From positions 1-64,000 of the forward strand of contig NZ_BSPC01000009.1 in assembly GCF_030160835.1 (NCBI RefSeq): a stretch of 64,000 bases of DNA. The letters run 5' to 3'. Below are positions 15,138 through 23,356 of the stretch, in pieces. This stretch comes from Labrys miyagiensis (GTDB taxonomy: Bacteria > Pseudomonadota > Alphaproteobacteria > Rhizobiales > Labraceae). Below the pieces are notes generated by a model. The model made no database searches and was not told where the DNA came from. It worked only from the letters and a program-made list of their open reading frames with translations. Positions within the stretch are counted from its first letter, which is position 1. The number at the start of each line of letters is the position of its first letter. Both the position numbers and the translations under genes were made by a program.

Positions 15138-15491
15138 TCAGTGCTTTGCCGACGATTGAGCTTTCAGCACGTTCTCGCAATGTATTAATTCGCGTCGCAA
15201 AAAATCGATGGCGCGCTGATCTACTTTGATCGCTATGGAACCAAACTCTGCCGTTTTGAGAACCACGGCGACTTCCCCTGTTGCCTTTAAACCAGACTTC
15301 GAGGCCGTAACATTCACGGTCACTTCATGCCCTGGAGGCCTCATGAAGAGCAGCCGAATTAGATCTGTCGCGGCTTTGTGGGTGAATACGGCCGAGTGAG
15401 CTACATCTCCTTCCCCTAGAAAATTGACCTTGGCCTCCCCCGGCAAGTTTTCGATCGATAGCGCTGCTACAATTTTTGGTTCGTTAGCCAT
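15138..15491 (-). CDS. Hypothetical protein downstream of the recombinase
   Basis: The start is taken at ATG 15491 (MANEPKIVAALSIENL), with AGGGGT 12 bases upstream, giving 117 residues. It looks like a soluble beta-rich protein (GEAKVNFLGEGDVAHSAVF, then HEVTVNVTASKSGL) with a helical C-terminus. It lies in the same direction as the serine recombinase, 59 bases further on. No family recognised. Confidence 0.55.
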   Translation of the reverse strand: MANEPKIVAALSIENLPGEAKVNFLGEGDVAHSAVFTHKAATDLIRLLFMRPPGHEVTVNVTASKSGLKATGEVAVVLKTAEFGSIAIKVDQRAIDFLRRELIHCENVLKAQSSAKH

Positions 15492-15550
15492 TTTAGCGGG
15501 TACCCCTATTCCGTCATCTGCTCGACGAGCGATGCCTTGATGGTCGCCCC

Positions 15551-16090
15551 TCAACCGATAACCCGGTAAACGCTCGCCCTTCCAATCCTCAGCCTCTTTG
15601 CAATCTCCGTGGCGCCCAGCCCGCTGCCCTGCAGCTCTTTCACCTTGGCAGTATCGATGACCGGTTTGCGCCCCTTGTACACGCCGGCAGCCTTCGCCTT
15701 GGCGATGCCCTCCATCTGGCGCTCCTTGCGCAAGTTCGTCTCGAACTCGGCAAAGACACCGAGCATGTCGAGGAATGCCTTCCCCGCGGCCGTGCCGGTG
15801 TCGATCGGCTGCTCGGTGGCCTTGAGGGCCACGCCTTTGGCCTTGAGCATGCGAACGATGTCCTGCAGGTCGCCGATGCTGCGCGCCAGGCGATCAATGC
15901 GCGTGACCATGAGCGTGTCACCTGCGCGCAGAAAGGTGAGGAGCGTATCAAGCTCCGCCCTGCCCTCTCGGGTTGCACCTGAGCGCTTCTCCTCTCGGAT
16001 GACATCGCACCCCGCCTTGCGGAGAGCCTCAATCTGAATGGTCAGATCCTGATCTGTGGTGCTGACGCGTGCATAGCCGTACGTGGTCAT
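15551..16090 (-). CDS. Serine recombinase (resolvase/invertase family)
   Basis: The 179-residue protein has the resolvase N-terminal domain with the catalytic Ser in YARVSTTDQ (about residue 10), the conserved RIDRLARS and FAEFETNLRKERQ segments, and a C-terminal HTH of the Hin/TnpR type (LGATEIAKRLRIGRASVYRVI). The length is normal. It would resolve cointegrates or invert DNA at a res-like site; repeated TGTCTCAT motifs lie in the 196 bases upstream. It looks intact. No transposase or invertible segment is seen next to it. Confidence 0.9.
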   Translation of the reverse strand: MTTYGYARVSTTDQDLTIQIEALRKAGCDVIREEKRSGATREGRAELDTLLTFLRAGDTLMVTRIDRLARSIGDLQDIVRMLKAKGVALKATEQPIDTGTAAGKAFLDMLGVFAEFETNLRKERQMEGIAKAKAAGVYKGRKPVIDTAKVKELQGSGLGATEIAKRLRIGRASVYRVIG

Positions 16091-16134
16091 TCACTGGCAT
16101 CCGTCTCGTTTGGTTCTAGACCCTTTCTCCATAC

Positions 16135-16235
16135 CGTCTCATAATGCAAAAGTAAACCCAAATAAGACGCAGAAAGTGTCTCATCGGATTGTCTCGCTGG
16201 GGTATACCCATAGAGAACGGTTTCAAGTTGAGACA
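16135..16235. promoter_or_regulatory. Candidate res site of the serine recombinase
   Basis: Upstream of the recombinase are CGTCTCAT (16135-16142) facing AGACG (16165-16169), TGTCTCAT (16177-16184) facing TGAGACA (16229-16235), and between them a perfect GGGTATACCC palindrome (16200-16209). Paired inverted motifs of this kind, upstream of the gene, are how resolvases arrange their binding subsites. This has not been compared with known res sequences. Confidence 0.4.
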
Positions 16236-16286
16236 TTGATGTCACGGTTGCGCAAGGCGCGGTCGCCGCCATCGGTTGCGGGAAAT

Positions 16287-18302
16287 CTAGTCTAATTGTT
16301 TTTTAGCCGAATTCTCTTTGAGGGAGGCGAAGTCACTGTCTCTGGATCTGGCCAGGTCCCTGATCGAATCAAGCAGGTGCCGGCTTACATACTCGGCGCC
16401 GCCAGTTGTCAGATGGCCGTAGTCCCAAGTGATCAGGTCGTAAGGGCTGTCCGAGAACGTTGTCTTGCAGCCGTTTCCACTGCAAAGCAGATCGACCAGA
16501 GAGAAAAATCTAAGGCTGTTTTTCTCGGCAAATGCCCGAAGGTCGCGATCGACCCCTGCAGTCGCCCTATCTGGAACGCCGTCGAGGCTGACGGGCAAGC
16601 CAGCCTTTTTGTTTTCACTCCATTCTTTGAGGAGCAACGTCGGAAGGTCAGTTTTGAACACTGGGAACGGTCCGACCACAATAACCCGCGCACCAAGAGC
16701 TTTCAGCCGGCTGACATAATAGCCCAGTCCATTGATCGCCGACCCTGCCCGATATTGATTGGAGTACAGCGTCCATCTTGCGAACAGGATTACGATATCG
16801 GGGCGTTCATTCTCTAAAGCCTGAAATGCCTTCTCGTTAACTGGCTGGCATACCTCGCTGAAGTTCTGGATAGGTGGGCAGGCGCTTGACACGTACTCTG
16901 CGATTTTGATGTCGGATCCAGCCGTGCGGCGTAAACCGGGGTAAAGGCGTCCCGAATGTGAATCGCCCCAAATTGCGACCTTCAGACCATTTCGATCTTC
17001 TCCGAAGCCACAACTGCTGCCGAAAGACTGGCGTCTATCGGCGGGATCGATCCAGCACTCACCGACGCGAGCGTCTGTCACGTAATCGTAGTTGGCATAG
17101 TCGAGGATCGGCCTGACTTCAGGCGGATACCACAGATTGCTAACTGGAATTACCGACCCAACTACTGCCACCAGAGATGTCGCGGCCATCGCAAAAAAGA
17201 GCCGGATCGAAACGTCGCGCAGAGGCTCCATGCGGCGAATTGGCCGCTCCAGATATCGGTAAGTGACGGCAGCGAGCACGAAGCTCAATGCGATCAGGAG
17301 AAAGGAAAGATGCCTGAACAGGCGCGCGTCACAGTAGCGGGCCAGAACAAGCACAGGCCAATGCCACAGATACAAAGGGTAGCTGATCAGCCCGATATAA
17401 ACCAAAGGCTTGGCTGCCAACACGCGGCTCCAGGGCGTGCCTGCTGATCCACTCGCGATTACCAGCAGTACCCCAGCGACCAGAAAGACAGCCTGCCAGA
17501 CGTAAAAACCCTGCTGCTTCACCAAGAAAATGCACGCCGAAATAATCAGGGCGCCTGCTACGCCGAGCCAGCCATATACCACCTTCCTCATTGTGGCGGG
17601 GGAACAGATCGCCAATAACCCTCCCGCAGAAAGCTCCCATGCCCTGCTAAGCGGAGAATAGAACGCTGCTGCTGGATCGATGTAGGATAAATATATGCAG
17701 TATGAGAACGATGCTCCCGTAATCAGGCCCAGTATGTACTTCAATCGCCAGCGCCGTCGAAACGACAGCCAGAGTAATACGGGCCAAGCTATATAAAATT
17801 GCTCCTCGATACCAAGTGACCAGAGGTGGAGCAGCGGCTTTGTTTGTGCCAGGGCGTCAAAATACCCCACCTCGCGCCAGAGGAAAAAATTGGAGAGAAA
17901 TAGTGAGGCGCCAAATATATGCCAGGAAAGCCCTTGCGCTTGGTTGCCCCAATAAACGAAGGCCGAGACAATGGCGGTGATCAAAATTACGGATATAAGG
18001 GCAGGAAATAGTCTTCTGACGCGGCGCTGGTAGAATTCGGCAAATGAAAACGTACCTGCCGTCAATTGATTTTGCAGCAAACCCGTAATCAGGAAACCTG
18101 AAATCACAAAGAATATGTCGACGCCCAGAAATCCGCCCGGCAAATTCCGTGGATATCCGTGGAACAGCACGACTGCCAGCACGGCGATACCGCGCAGCCC
18201 ATCGATATCGGCCCGATAACTCAACCTTGCAGATCGAGGATCCGTCGAAGCCACGCCCGCCCACTGTTTGCTTTCCGGCGGCATGGATTGGGGCCACGCC
18301 AT
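16287..18302 (-). CDS. OafA/YrhL-type acyltransferase with SGNH domain
   Basis: The 671-residue membrane enzyme has an N-terminal acyltransferase-3 domain of about ten membrane helices. The family start RADIDGLRGIAVLAVVLFHG is followed by GGFLGVDIFFVISGFLITG, and the periplasmic-side segment LLHLWSLGIEEQFYIAWP is present. A C-terminal SGNH hydrolase-like domain starts at AIWGDSHSGRLYPGLR and ends near DYGHLTTGGAEYVSRHL. Such proteins add acetyl or other acyl groups to lipopolysaccharide or capsule in the envelope. In prophages they commonly change the O-antigen and block superinfection. It is intact. The downstream GC fits the element rather than the core. Confidence 0.88.
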   Translation of the reverse strand: MAWPQSMPPESKQWAGVASTDPRSARLSYRADIDGLRGIAVLAVVLFHGYPRNLPGGFLGVDIFFVISGFLITGLLQNQLTAGTFSFAEFYQRRVRRLFPALISVILITAIVSAFVYWGNQAQGLSWHIFGASLFLSNFFLWREVGYFDALAQTKPLLHLWSLGIEEQFYIAWPVLLWLSFRRRWRLKYILGLITGASFSYCIYLSYIDPAAAFYSPLSRAWELSAGGLLAICSPATMRKVVYGWLGVAGALIISACIFLVKQQGFYVWQAVFLVAGVLLVIASGSAGTPWSRVLAAKPLVYIGLISYPLYLWHWPVLVLARYCDARLFRHLSFLLIALSFVLAAVTYRYLERPIRRMEPLRDVSIRLFFAMAATSLVAVVGSVIPVSNLWYPPEVRPILDYANYDYVTDARVGECWIDPADRRQSFGSSCGFGEDRNGLKVAIWGDSHSGRLYPGLRRTAGSDIKIAEYVSSACPPIQNFSEVCQPVNEKAFQALENERPDIVILFARWTLYSNQYRAGSAINGLGYYVSRLKALGARVIVVGPFPVFKTDLPTLLLKEWSENKKAGLPVSLDGVPDRATAGVDRDLRAFAEKNSLRFFSLVDLLCSGNGCKTTFSDSPYDLITWDYGHLTTGGAEYVSRHLLDSIRDLARSRDSDFASLKENSAKKQLD

Positions 18303-18412
18303 TGCCGAGCCTTATGTCAGGTGTCGAAAACAGACACCCCCCACATCAAACCGGATCAATAAGTGGAGGTTCCACGTCACTTCACCACATGACATAGTTT
18401 TTAGGAGGGTTT

Positions 18413-18616
18413 GTGCTCGCCACGCTCCTTGGGCAGGCCAAAAGACATAAACGGCTGGAAGTGCCACTTGCTGCCTATCGCGCAGCAGATGCCAATTTGT
18501 TCAACTTGGTCTGGCAGCGTCGCGCCCTGGCCGTTGAAGTGGTGACGTGGCGTGTCGCTCAGTCCGAACGTCCGGGGAATTCACGACAAAGTCACAACGG
18601 CTATTGCAACAGATAG
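18413..18616 (+). CDS. Small hypothetical protein with strong ribosome binding site
   Basis: AGGAGGG at 18402-18408 precedes the GTG at 18413 with short spacing. The 67-residue product is basic (GQAKRHKRLEVPLAAYRAAD, then VWQRRALAVEVVTWRV) and soluble. The family is unknown and the support is mainly the ribosome binding site. Confidence 0.4.
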   Translation: MLATLLGQAKRHKRLEVPLAAYRAADANLFNLVWQRRALAVEVVTWRVAQSERPGNSRQSHNGYCNR

Positions 18617-18664
18617 TAGGAATGCGATGATAACGAACTTGGCCGCAAGGCAACCGGATTGGCA

Positions 18665-19225
18665 ATGGCGAACATCGACAAAATTGCGTCAGGCGCCGCA
18701 TTCGGTCTTCTATCTGGCGGTCTGATTGGCTTTTCAATTTCGCCTGTTGTAGCGCCATTCCTGGGAGCCCTGATGGGCGTAGTTGGCGTTGCCCTGGGGA
18801 TCAGTGACCACTTATCTAGCAAAATTAAATTGGACCATTGGCAACTGGCTGCCTTCGCGCTTCTGTGCGCATTTTCCGTTACTGGCGGTGTATATATTCG
18901 TGCAAATGGCTATCTGGGACCTCGGTACAAAGACCAAATAAAACAAGTAAAAAGATGGACTAACCAAGCAAATATTACTGCAGAATACGCAACCTATTTG
19001 GTTACTGGAAGTGCAGAACCTCGACGGGGAGAGGAAAATAACATCAACAGTTCAATAAAAGATAATAACACCAACGAAAATCCTGATGGTGATAAGATTG
19101 CGCAGCCGTTCTCTCCAGGCTCTTGGCGCGCCCCTGCCATAACCAATTTGGCCGATCCTTGTTTACAAGATATAAGTTCTTTCGATTGTATACTTAAGAA
19201 CATGCAGCAGGGTAAGAGAACCTGA
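18665..19225 (+). CDS. AT-rich membrane protein, hypothetical
   Basis: From the ATG at 18665 (a TTG at 18659 is also in frame) the 186-residue product has three hydrophobic segments in its first 85 residues (GAAFGLLSGGLIGFSIS, VVAPFLGALMGVVGVALGI, LAAFALLCAFSVTGGVYI). A hydrophilic, Asn-rich domain follows (NNINSSIKDNNTNENPDGD) with a pair of Cys near the end. Base composition drops sharply relative to neighbours, a sign of recent transfer. Membrane-anchored proteins of this shape occur in phage-defence islands, but no such family is recognised here. Confidence 0.6.
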   Translation: MANIDKIASGAAFGLLSGGLIGFSISPVVAPFLGALMGVVGVALGISDHLSSKIKLDHWQLAAFALLCAFSVTGGVYIRANGYLGPRYKDQIKQVKRWTNQANITAEYATYLVTGSAEPRRGEENNINSSIKDNNTNENPDGDKIAQPFSPGSWRAPAITNLADPCLQDISSFDCILKNMQQGKRT

Positions 19226-19292
19226 ATTTATCTTGGATATAGGCAATGTATAGTGTTTAATCCGGTCGACAGGTTAAATTTGAACTGGGAGA

Positions 19293-19622
19293 CTACTCTG
19301 AGGGGGCAGCGCGTTCGGCGCGCAACCGCTCCTCCACCTGCCGTCGCGCCTTATCCGTCGGCTCGATCCTGAAGCCCCCGAAGCGATCCTGGAAGGCTTG
19401 CGCCGCCTCTTCCGTCTTGAAGCCATAGATGATGTGCTCAGTTTGGCCGCGGCCTATGCAATTAAACCGCGGCGCCTCGTTCATGGACCGATAGAAGGCA
19501 TCCAATTCGCCATAGAACGCGAAGCGCTCGCGCGGGCTCTCGCGGTGAATCAAAATTGCCACATGGAAAGGATAGAACCTGTCCAGCGTCGAGAGATGAA
19601 ACTCGCCCTTTCGATAGACCAT
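19293..19622 (-). CDS. Fourth gene of a coupled operon, hypothetical
   Basis: AGGGAGGTGG stands before the ATG at 19622, 3 bases after the previous stop. The 109-residue soluble protein contains FHVAILIHRESPRERFAFYG, YRSMNEAPRFNC and a C-terminal EERLRAERAAPSE. A truncated duplicate lies at 739-864. The compact alpha/beta pattern could be a small regulatory or inhibitor domain, but no family is recognised. Confidence 0.65.
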   Translation of the reverse strand: MVYRKGEFHLSTLDRFYPFHVAILIHRESPRERFAFYGELDAFYRSMNEAPRFNCIGRGQTEHIIYGFKTEEAAQAFQDRFGGFRIEPTDKARRQVEERLRAERAAPSE

Positions 19623-19625
19623 CGC

Positions 19626-19946
19626 TCACCACCTCCCTGGGCGCACCACGTAGCCATCGACGATCAACACCGGCTTTTCATGCCAGCTCTCCAGGCCCTG
19701 AAAGTTCGCCGATTTCGCGAGTTTTGCTGTCCGGGGGCGCTGCCCGCATTGACTGCACTTGGCCCGGGCAAAGATGTCCGCCAAGCGGGAGCGTCGATAC
19801 CACTCGTCCATGTCGCGGAAGGTCAGCCGTCCGAAATGGGGGCATTTTGCCCGAGGACAAGGCGGACACTCAACGACCAGCGCCTCCCAGCCGTCGGCCA
19901 TGGCCTGCTGGACAGTCTGCGGGGGCTCTTCACTTTCCAGCACCAT
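19626..19946 (-). CDS. Third gene of a coupled operon, Cys-rich zinc-ribbon-like
   Basis: Starting at ATG 19946 (the frame opens at 20018), the 106-residue product has two Cys clusters, CPPCPRAKC and CSQC, a probable zinc-ribbon pair, around the helical stretch FRDMDEWYRRSRLADIF. It overlaps the preceding gene by 17 bases. Possibly nucleic-acid binding; the function is not known. Confidence 0.6.
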   Translation of the reverse strand: MVLESEEPPQTVQQAMADGWEALVVECPPCPRAKCPHFGRLTFRDMDEWYRRSRLADIFARAKCSQCGQRPRTAKLAKSANFQGLESWHEKPVLIVDGYVVRPGRW

Positions 19947-20190
19947 CTGGTGACGCGACCTTCGTTCGCATGAGGTATCGCTCCCGGCGCCCCCGCGAGT
20001 AGCCGCGTGAGACGTCAATGGCGAGCCTGGCTATCTCGGCGGCCAAGTCGTTGATCTCGATTTGCTGGTGATGCATCGCCAGGAGCAGCACGCGCACAGC
20101 CGCCCGCGCGTCGCCGTCACAAGCGGCGATTGCCTCATCCGTCATGTTCTCGAGATCAGCGGGCGCCGGCTCTTGGGCCGGCTGGGTCAT
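19930..20190 (-). CDS. Second gene of a coupled operon, helical protein
   Basis: This 86-residue soluble protein is helical (DLENMTDEAIAACDGDARAA, then QQIEINDLAAEIARLAIDV) with a basic tail (RGYSRGRRERYLMRTK). It starts in an ATGA overlap with the previous gene. No family is recognised. Confidence 0.65.
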   Translation of the reverse strand: MTQPAQEPAPADLENMTDEAIAACDGDARAAVRVLLLAMHHQQIEINDLAAEIARLAIDVSRGYSRGRRERYLMRTKVASPDGAGK

Positions 20191-20618
20191 TTAGAATCGA
20201 CGGGACCTTGAGGGCATCGTGATGGATCGCGCCAATCGCGCCCGCGCGATTCTACCGCTTCCTCCCAACCCACCGCGTCGATGTAATCGAGTTCCTCTTT
20301 GGAGAAGCCGAGGTCCTCATCTTCCTCCTGCTCATTCCGCAGCTGCATTCGCTTCAGAATATGCGCTTGCAAGCGTTCCCGGTCTTCGACCATAGGTGCC
20401 AGCCCGGCCTTTTCCTGATATTCGGCCAATTGCAAGCGCGCGATATCGCGTTCGTCCTCGACTTCGATAGCACGTTCAATCAGGCGCTGAAGTGCAACCA
20501 TCGGGTCGCCGCCGGCGCTCCACATGAGGTCTCGAAGGATATCTTTGGGGGTCCGGTTGATGTCGAGCCGGTCCAGACGGTCCAGTTCTTCTTCGGTGAA
20601 TTCGTGGGCTTGGGCCAT
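20187..20618 (-). CDS. First gene of a coupled operon, acidic coiled-coil-like protein
   Basis: GGAGGCGAAC just upstream sets the ATG at 20618, although the frame is open to 21023. The 143-residue product is strongly acidic and helical (FTEEELDRLDRLDINRTPKD, later RAIEVEDERDIARLQLAEYQEK and EQEEDEDLGFSKEELDYIDA). It heads a four-gene minus operon (20618 to 19293) whose members overlap. The divergent SRAP gene starts 151 bases away, so the two units may share control. Function unknown. Confidence 0.65.
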   Translation of the reverse strand: MAQAHEFTEEELDRLDRLDINRTPKDILRDLMWSAGGDPMVALQRLIERAIEVEDERDIARLQLAEYQEKAGLAPMVEDRERLQAHILKRMQLRNEQEEDEDLGFSKEELDYIDAVGWEEAVESRGRDWRDPSRCPQGPVDSK

Positions 20619-20768
20619 GTTCGCCTCCATAGCAGCCGTGATTTGAGCGGAGGCTAACTCTGGCTCAGCAGAGAGTCGAGTCTTTTGTTCCTTTTTTGTT
20701 CTCATGACAGCCGGGCCTTGCGAAGGACGCTGGCACGAAGCATGCTGCCAGCAATCGGAGGCCCGGCA

Positions 20769-21419
20769 ATGTGTAATCTCTTCGGACAGCGAATGACGCA
20801 GGCGGAGATCCGCCTCCTCGGCGACGTGATCCGCGATACGATCAACTGGCCTGATGCGGTTGATATCTACCCCGATTATCCGTCTCCAATCGTGCGGACC
20901 GGCGCTGATGGCGTACGGGAACTGGTGACAGCGCGCTGGGGCATGCCGACGCCGCCTAAATTCCTGGAAGGCAAGAAGACCGATCCAGGCGTGACCAATA
21001 TCCGCAACGTGTCGTCGCCGCACTGGCGCCGCTGGACCGGCCCTGAAAACCGGTGCCTGGTGCCGATGACGTCCTTCTCCGAATATTCAGACAGCGAGAC
21101 CAACGAGAAGGGCCGCAAGGCCCTCAAATGGTTCGCGCTCGACGACAGCCAGCCCCTCGCCTTCTTCGCCGGCATCTGGACGAACTGGACCAGTGTGCGG
21201 AAGGTCAAAGAAGGGCCGGTCACGATCGACATCTTCGGCTTTCTTACGACCGACGCGAACGCCGTCGTGAAGCCGCATCATGCCAAGGCGATGCCGGTGA
21301 TCCTCCGCGAGAAGCAAGAGTTTGACGTCTGGATGCGAGCGCCCTGGAGCGAAGCAAAGGCGCTGCAGCGGCCGTTACCGGATGATGCGTTGGTGGTACT
21401 GGCTTCGCGGCAGGCATAG
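20769..21419 (+). CDS. SOS response-associated peptidase (SRAP; HMCES/YedK-like)
   Basis: GGAGG sets the start so that Cys is residue 2 ([13 protein letters not shown]), as the family needs: after Met removal the N-terminal Cys forms a thiazolidine crosslink with abasic sites in single-stranded DNA. The conserved [22 protein letters not shown] (active Glu), FFAGIW and [11 protein letters not shown] (active His) segments are present over 216 residues, the usual length. It protects replication intermediates. The location in a mobile element, divergent from a small-gene operon, is common in phages and islands. Confidence 0.9.
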   Translation: MCNLFGQRMTQAEIRLLGDVIRDTINWPDAVDIYPDYPSPIVRTGADGVRELVTARWGMPTPPKFLEGKKTDPGVTNIRNVSSPHWRRWTGPENRCLVPMTSFSEYSDSETNEKGRKALKWFALDDSQPLAFFAGIWTNWTSVRKVKEGPVTIDIFGFLTTDANAVVKPHHAKAMPVILREKQEFDVWMRAPWSEAKALQRPLPDDALVVLASRQA

Positions 21420-21536
21420 AGCGCCGCGCGGGCGATGTGACATGGCCGCAGCCGAGGGGCTCGTATGCATCTGAGCCAAATGCCTGGCGACGATCGGGCC
21501 GATTGAATAGGGCGGCTGGACGGTTTGGGCTGTCGC

Positions 21537-22478
21537 CTAAACGTGCGGTGGCGCTCCCGTAGACATGAGCGCGCCGAATAGTTGCTGCCCGACTTGGAAG
21601 ATAGCCGCCACACCGCCGCAGACGAGCGTGAAGATCGGCTTATCGCTTTCGATGACGCGGGCAAATAACGTCATAATCGGAGATTTAAGTGGGCGAAATA
21701 TAAATGAAAGTAAAAACAACAAAGCGAGAGCGAACCGCAACGCGTTGACCAAAAAATTAATTAGAAATATGAATAATCCGTATAAAAGTGACGGTAAATC
21801 TGGTACCGGCCCTTGCTGCAGTGTGCGAAATAGCGGGTCTAAGGGATTGAGCGATGGTGGTAATATTGCGATGATTTTGACTATCGCTTCCCGCCATACG
21901 TCGTTCAATTGGTTTATCGTAGTGTCTGGAGAATGAAGGCCCAGGAAATAAGGGATGTAACCGCACATTAATACTATCAATGAAATAATAGCCATAAGCC
22001 CCAATAATAATCCCCACACCATAATCCCATATTGCAGGACAATGGCGGCAACAAAATAACAAAAATTAATATATATATTTTCGGATAATAATTTGCTGCC
22101 TGCCATTCTTGCAATAAATATCGTAATGCTTAATGATATATTGAAGCTTACGATCAATAGAACAGCTACCAAAATGAGACTCAAGATGTAGAGACTTGCA
22201 CCTCCCTCACTTAAAACTATAATGCATCCGATACATACCAGCGCCAGCGAGATAACGATTCGGCGAAACGAGAAGGTGAGACCGAAAGTGCGAGTGATAG
22301 TGACGGCGGCGAAGAGCGCTTCTTCTCGTCCAAAGTTGCCCCATCGCACATAGCTCATGCGCAGCCACCAGTCCTCCAATCGCTTTTTGACAGCGGTTTG
22401 ACCAGCTTTTCCCAGCATGAAGTCAATGAATGCGCCAAGGCAGCTAAAAAAGCCGATTGTAGCAATAGCGGCGCCCAT
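21537..22478 (-). CDS. AT-rich multi-span membrane protein
   Basis: The 313-residue protein has about seven hydrophobic segments (for example IVISLALVCIGCIIVLSE, LYILSLILVAVLLIVSF, LLYGLFIFLINFLVNALRF). A polar loop lies around residues 190-225 (GLHSPDTTINQLNDVWREA) and the cytoplasmic charges are mostly N-terminal. Base composition is much lower in GC than the flanks. No transporter or enzyme motif is recognised. It probably came with another foreign segment. Confidence 0.6.
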   Translation of the reverse strand: MGAAIATIGFFSCLGAFIDFMLGKAGQTAVKKRLEDWWLRMSYVRWGNFGREEALFAAVTITRTFGLTFSFRRIVISLALVCIGCIIVLSEGGASLYILSLILVAVLLIVSFNISLSITIFIARMAGSKLLSENIYINFCYFVAAIVLQYGIMVWGLLLGLMAIISLIVLMCGYIPYFLGLHSPDTTINQLNDVWREAIVKIIAILPPSLNPLDPLFRTLQQGPVPDLPSLLYGLFIFLINFLVNALRFALALLFLLSFIFRPLKSPIMTLFARVIESDKPIFTLVCGGVAAIFQVGQQLFGALMSTGAPPHV

Positions 22479-22610
22479 GGCGGTCCCCCAAACAAGGTCG
22501 GTTCACCATGCGTCTTAGGATACCACCTAAACTTGAACTTGTGCGTGAAGTGCGTTGCTTCGCGGTTCCTTACTACAAATTCGTGTGCTCCTCGCCGATG
22601 CACCATCGTA

Positions 22611-22868
22611 TAGAGCGGGCTTCACATGTCGGACGGCCGCCGACCTCAAGAAGCAGCCGCGGCCCCTCGTCGTCAACAAGCCGCCGGCGGCGCATCATGA
22701 TCCGGACGTGCTGTGGATCGAGCCAAAGCTCATAATGGAGATCGAGTTCCATAGCTGGATGGACGATCAGAAGCTGGGGCATGCCTTGTTAAAGGGCTGC
22801 GAGAGAAGGCGGACGAGGCAACTCCCCCGCCGGGTCGCAGCAACGTTGTTCGCGGCCGTTATCTCGCC
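22611..22868 (+). pseudogene. C-terminal remnant of an ATP-dependent DNA ligase (LigD-type)
   Basis: The plus frame from about 22611 reads GFTCRTAADLKKQPRPLVVN, then VLWIEPKLIMEIEFHSW and HALLKG, which is the OB-fold C-terminal domain of LigD-type ligases (normally WVEPKLVAEVEF and a closing KGLRED). After about 22795 the match continues one frame over (GLREKADEATPPP), so there is also a frameshift. Only about 70 residues remain of a protein that is normally 300-850 long. It abuts the end of an integrase remnant. Confidence 0.65.
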
Positions 22869-23029
22869 CGCATGAGGCTGCCGAGTTTCACTGTCAGCTC
22901 TTCTGCATCTTTCCAAGGACTTCTGCGAGCGACGCTCTCAGATCGTGTCTCGAGGGAGCGTCGAAGCTCTTGCCCGTCCTTCTGGGCACGACCCCACCAC
23001 GTTTTGCCCCTCCGGTAGACATTGGCCAT
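22859..23029 (-). pseudogene. N-terminal remnant of a third tyrosine integrase
   Basis: From the ATG at 23029 (GAGGTGAGAGA upstream) the sequence MANVYRRGKTWWGRAQKDGQ, then ELRRSLETRSESVARR, is the SAM-like/arm-binding start of a phage-type integrase. It runs only 56 codons before a stop at the ligase remnant, so the core and catalytic domains are lost. The loss point coincides with the ligase fragment, marking a deletion or insertion joint. Confidence 0.65.
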
Positions 23030-23214
23030 TCTCTCACCTCTATGACCTGAGAATCCCACCAACGGCGAAATGCGGCAAGATCGAAAACCCATGTACCATT
23101 GCGGCCTGATGGCTGCCTGGCACCGGGTATTCTACCGCTCGAGGCTTGGCGCACCCAATGGCGCGGCGTGAAGCCGTACTCTGCCGAAATATCTGCTGCG
23201 GATACGTATTTCAT
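22894..23214 (-). CDS. Excisionase-like small HTH protein next to the integrase remnant
   Basis: The first 60 residues (MKYVSAADISAEYGFTPRHW, then GRIPGARQPSGRNGTWVFDL and AFRRWWDSQV) have the MerR-like HTH plan of excisionases. The later half of the 106-codon frame is read across the integrase remnant in another frame and is probably not native, which suggests a lost stop or a frame change. It belongs to the same dead int/xis module. Confidence 0.5.
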   Translation of the reverse strand: MKYVSAADISAEYGFTPRHWVRQASSGRIPGARQPSGRNGTWVFDLAAFRRWWDSQVIEVREWPMSTGGAKRGGVVPRRTGKSFDAPSRHDLRASLAEVLGKMQKS

Positions 23215-23356
23215 TGATTGGTCTCAACGATTGAAAATGTGGTCGTTGTGTCGCGCATACTCACCGTTTGTATTATTAGTTGATGTAGATCTAACGCCGT
23301 CATGTCGAAAAGTTCGGTATAGTAGCGCTCAGAGTCGAGCGAACGATAGGCGTCGT

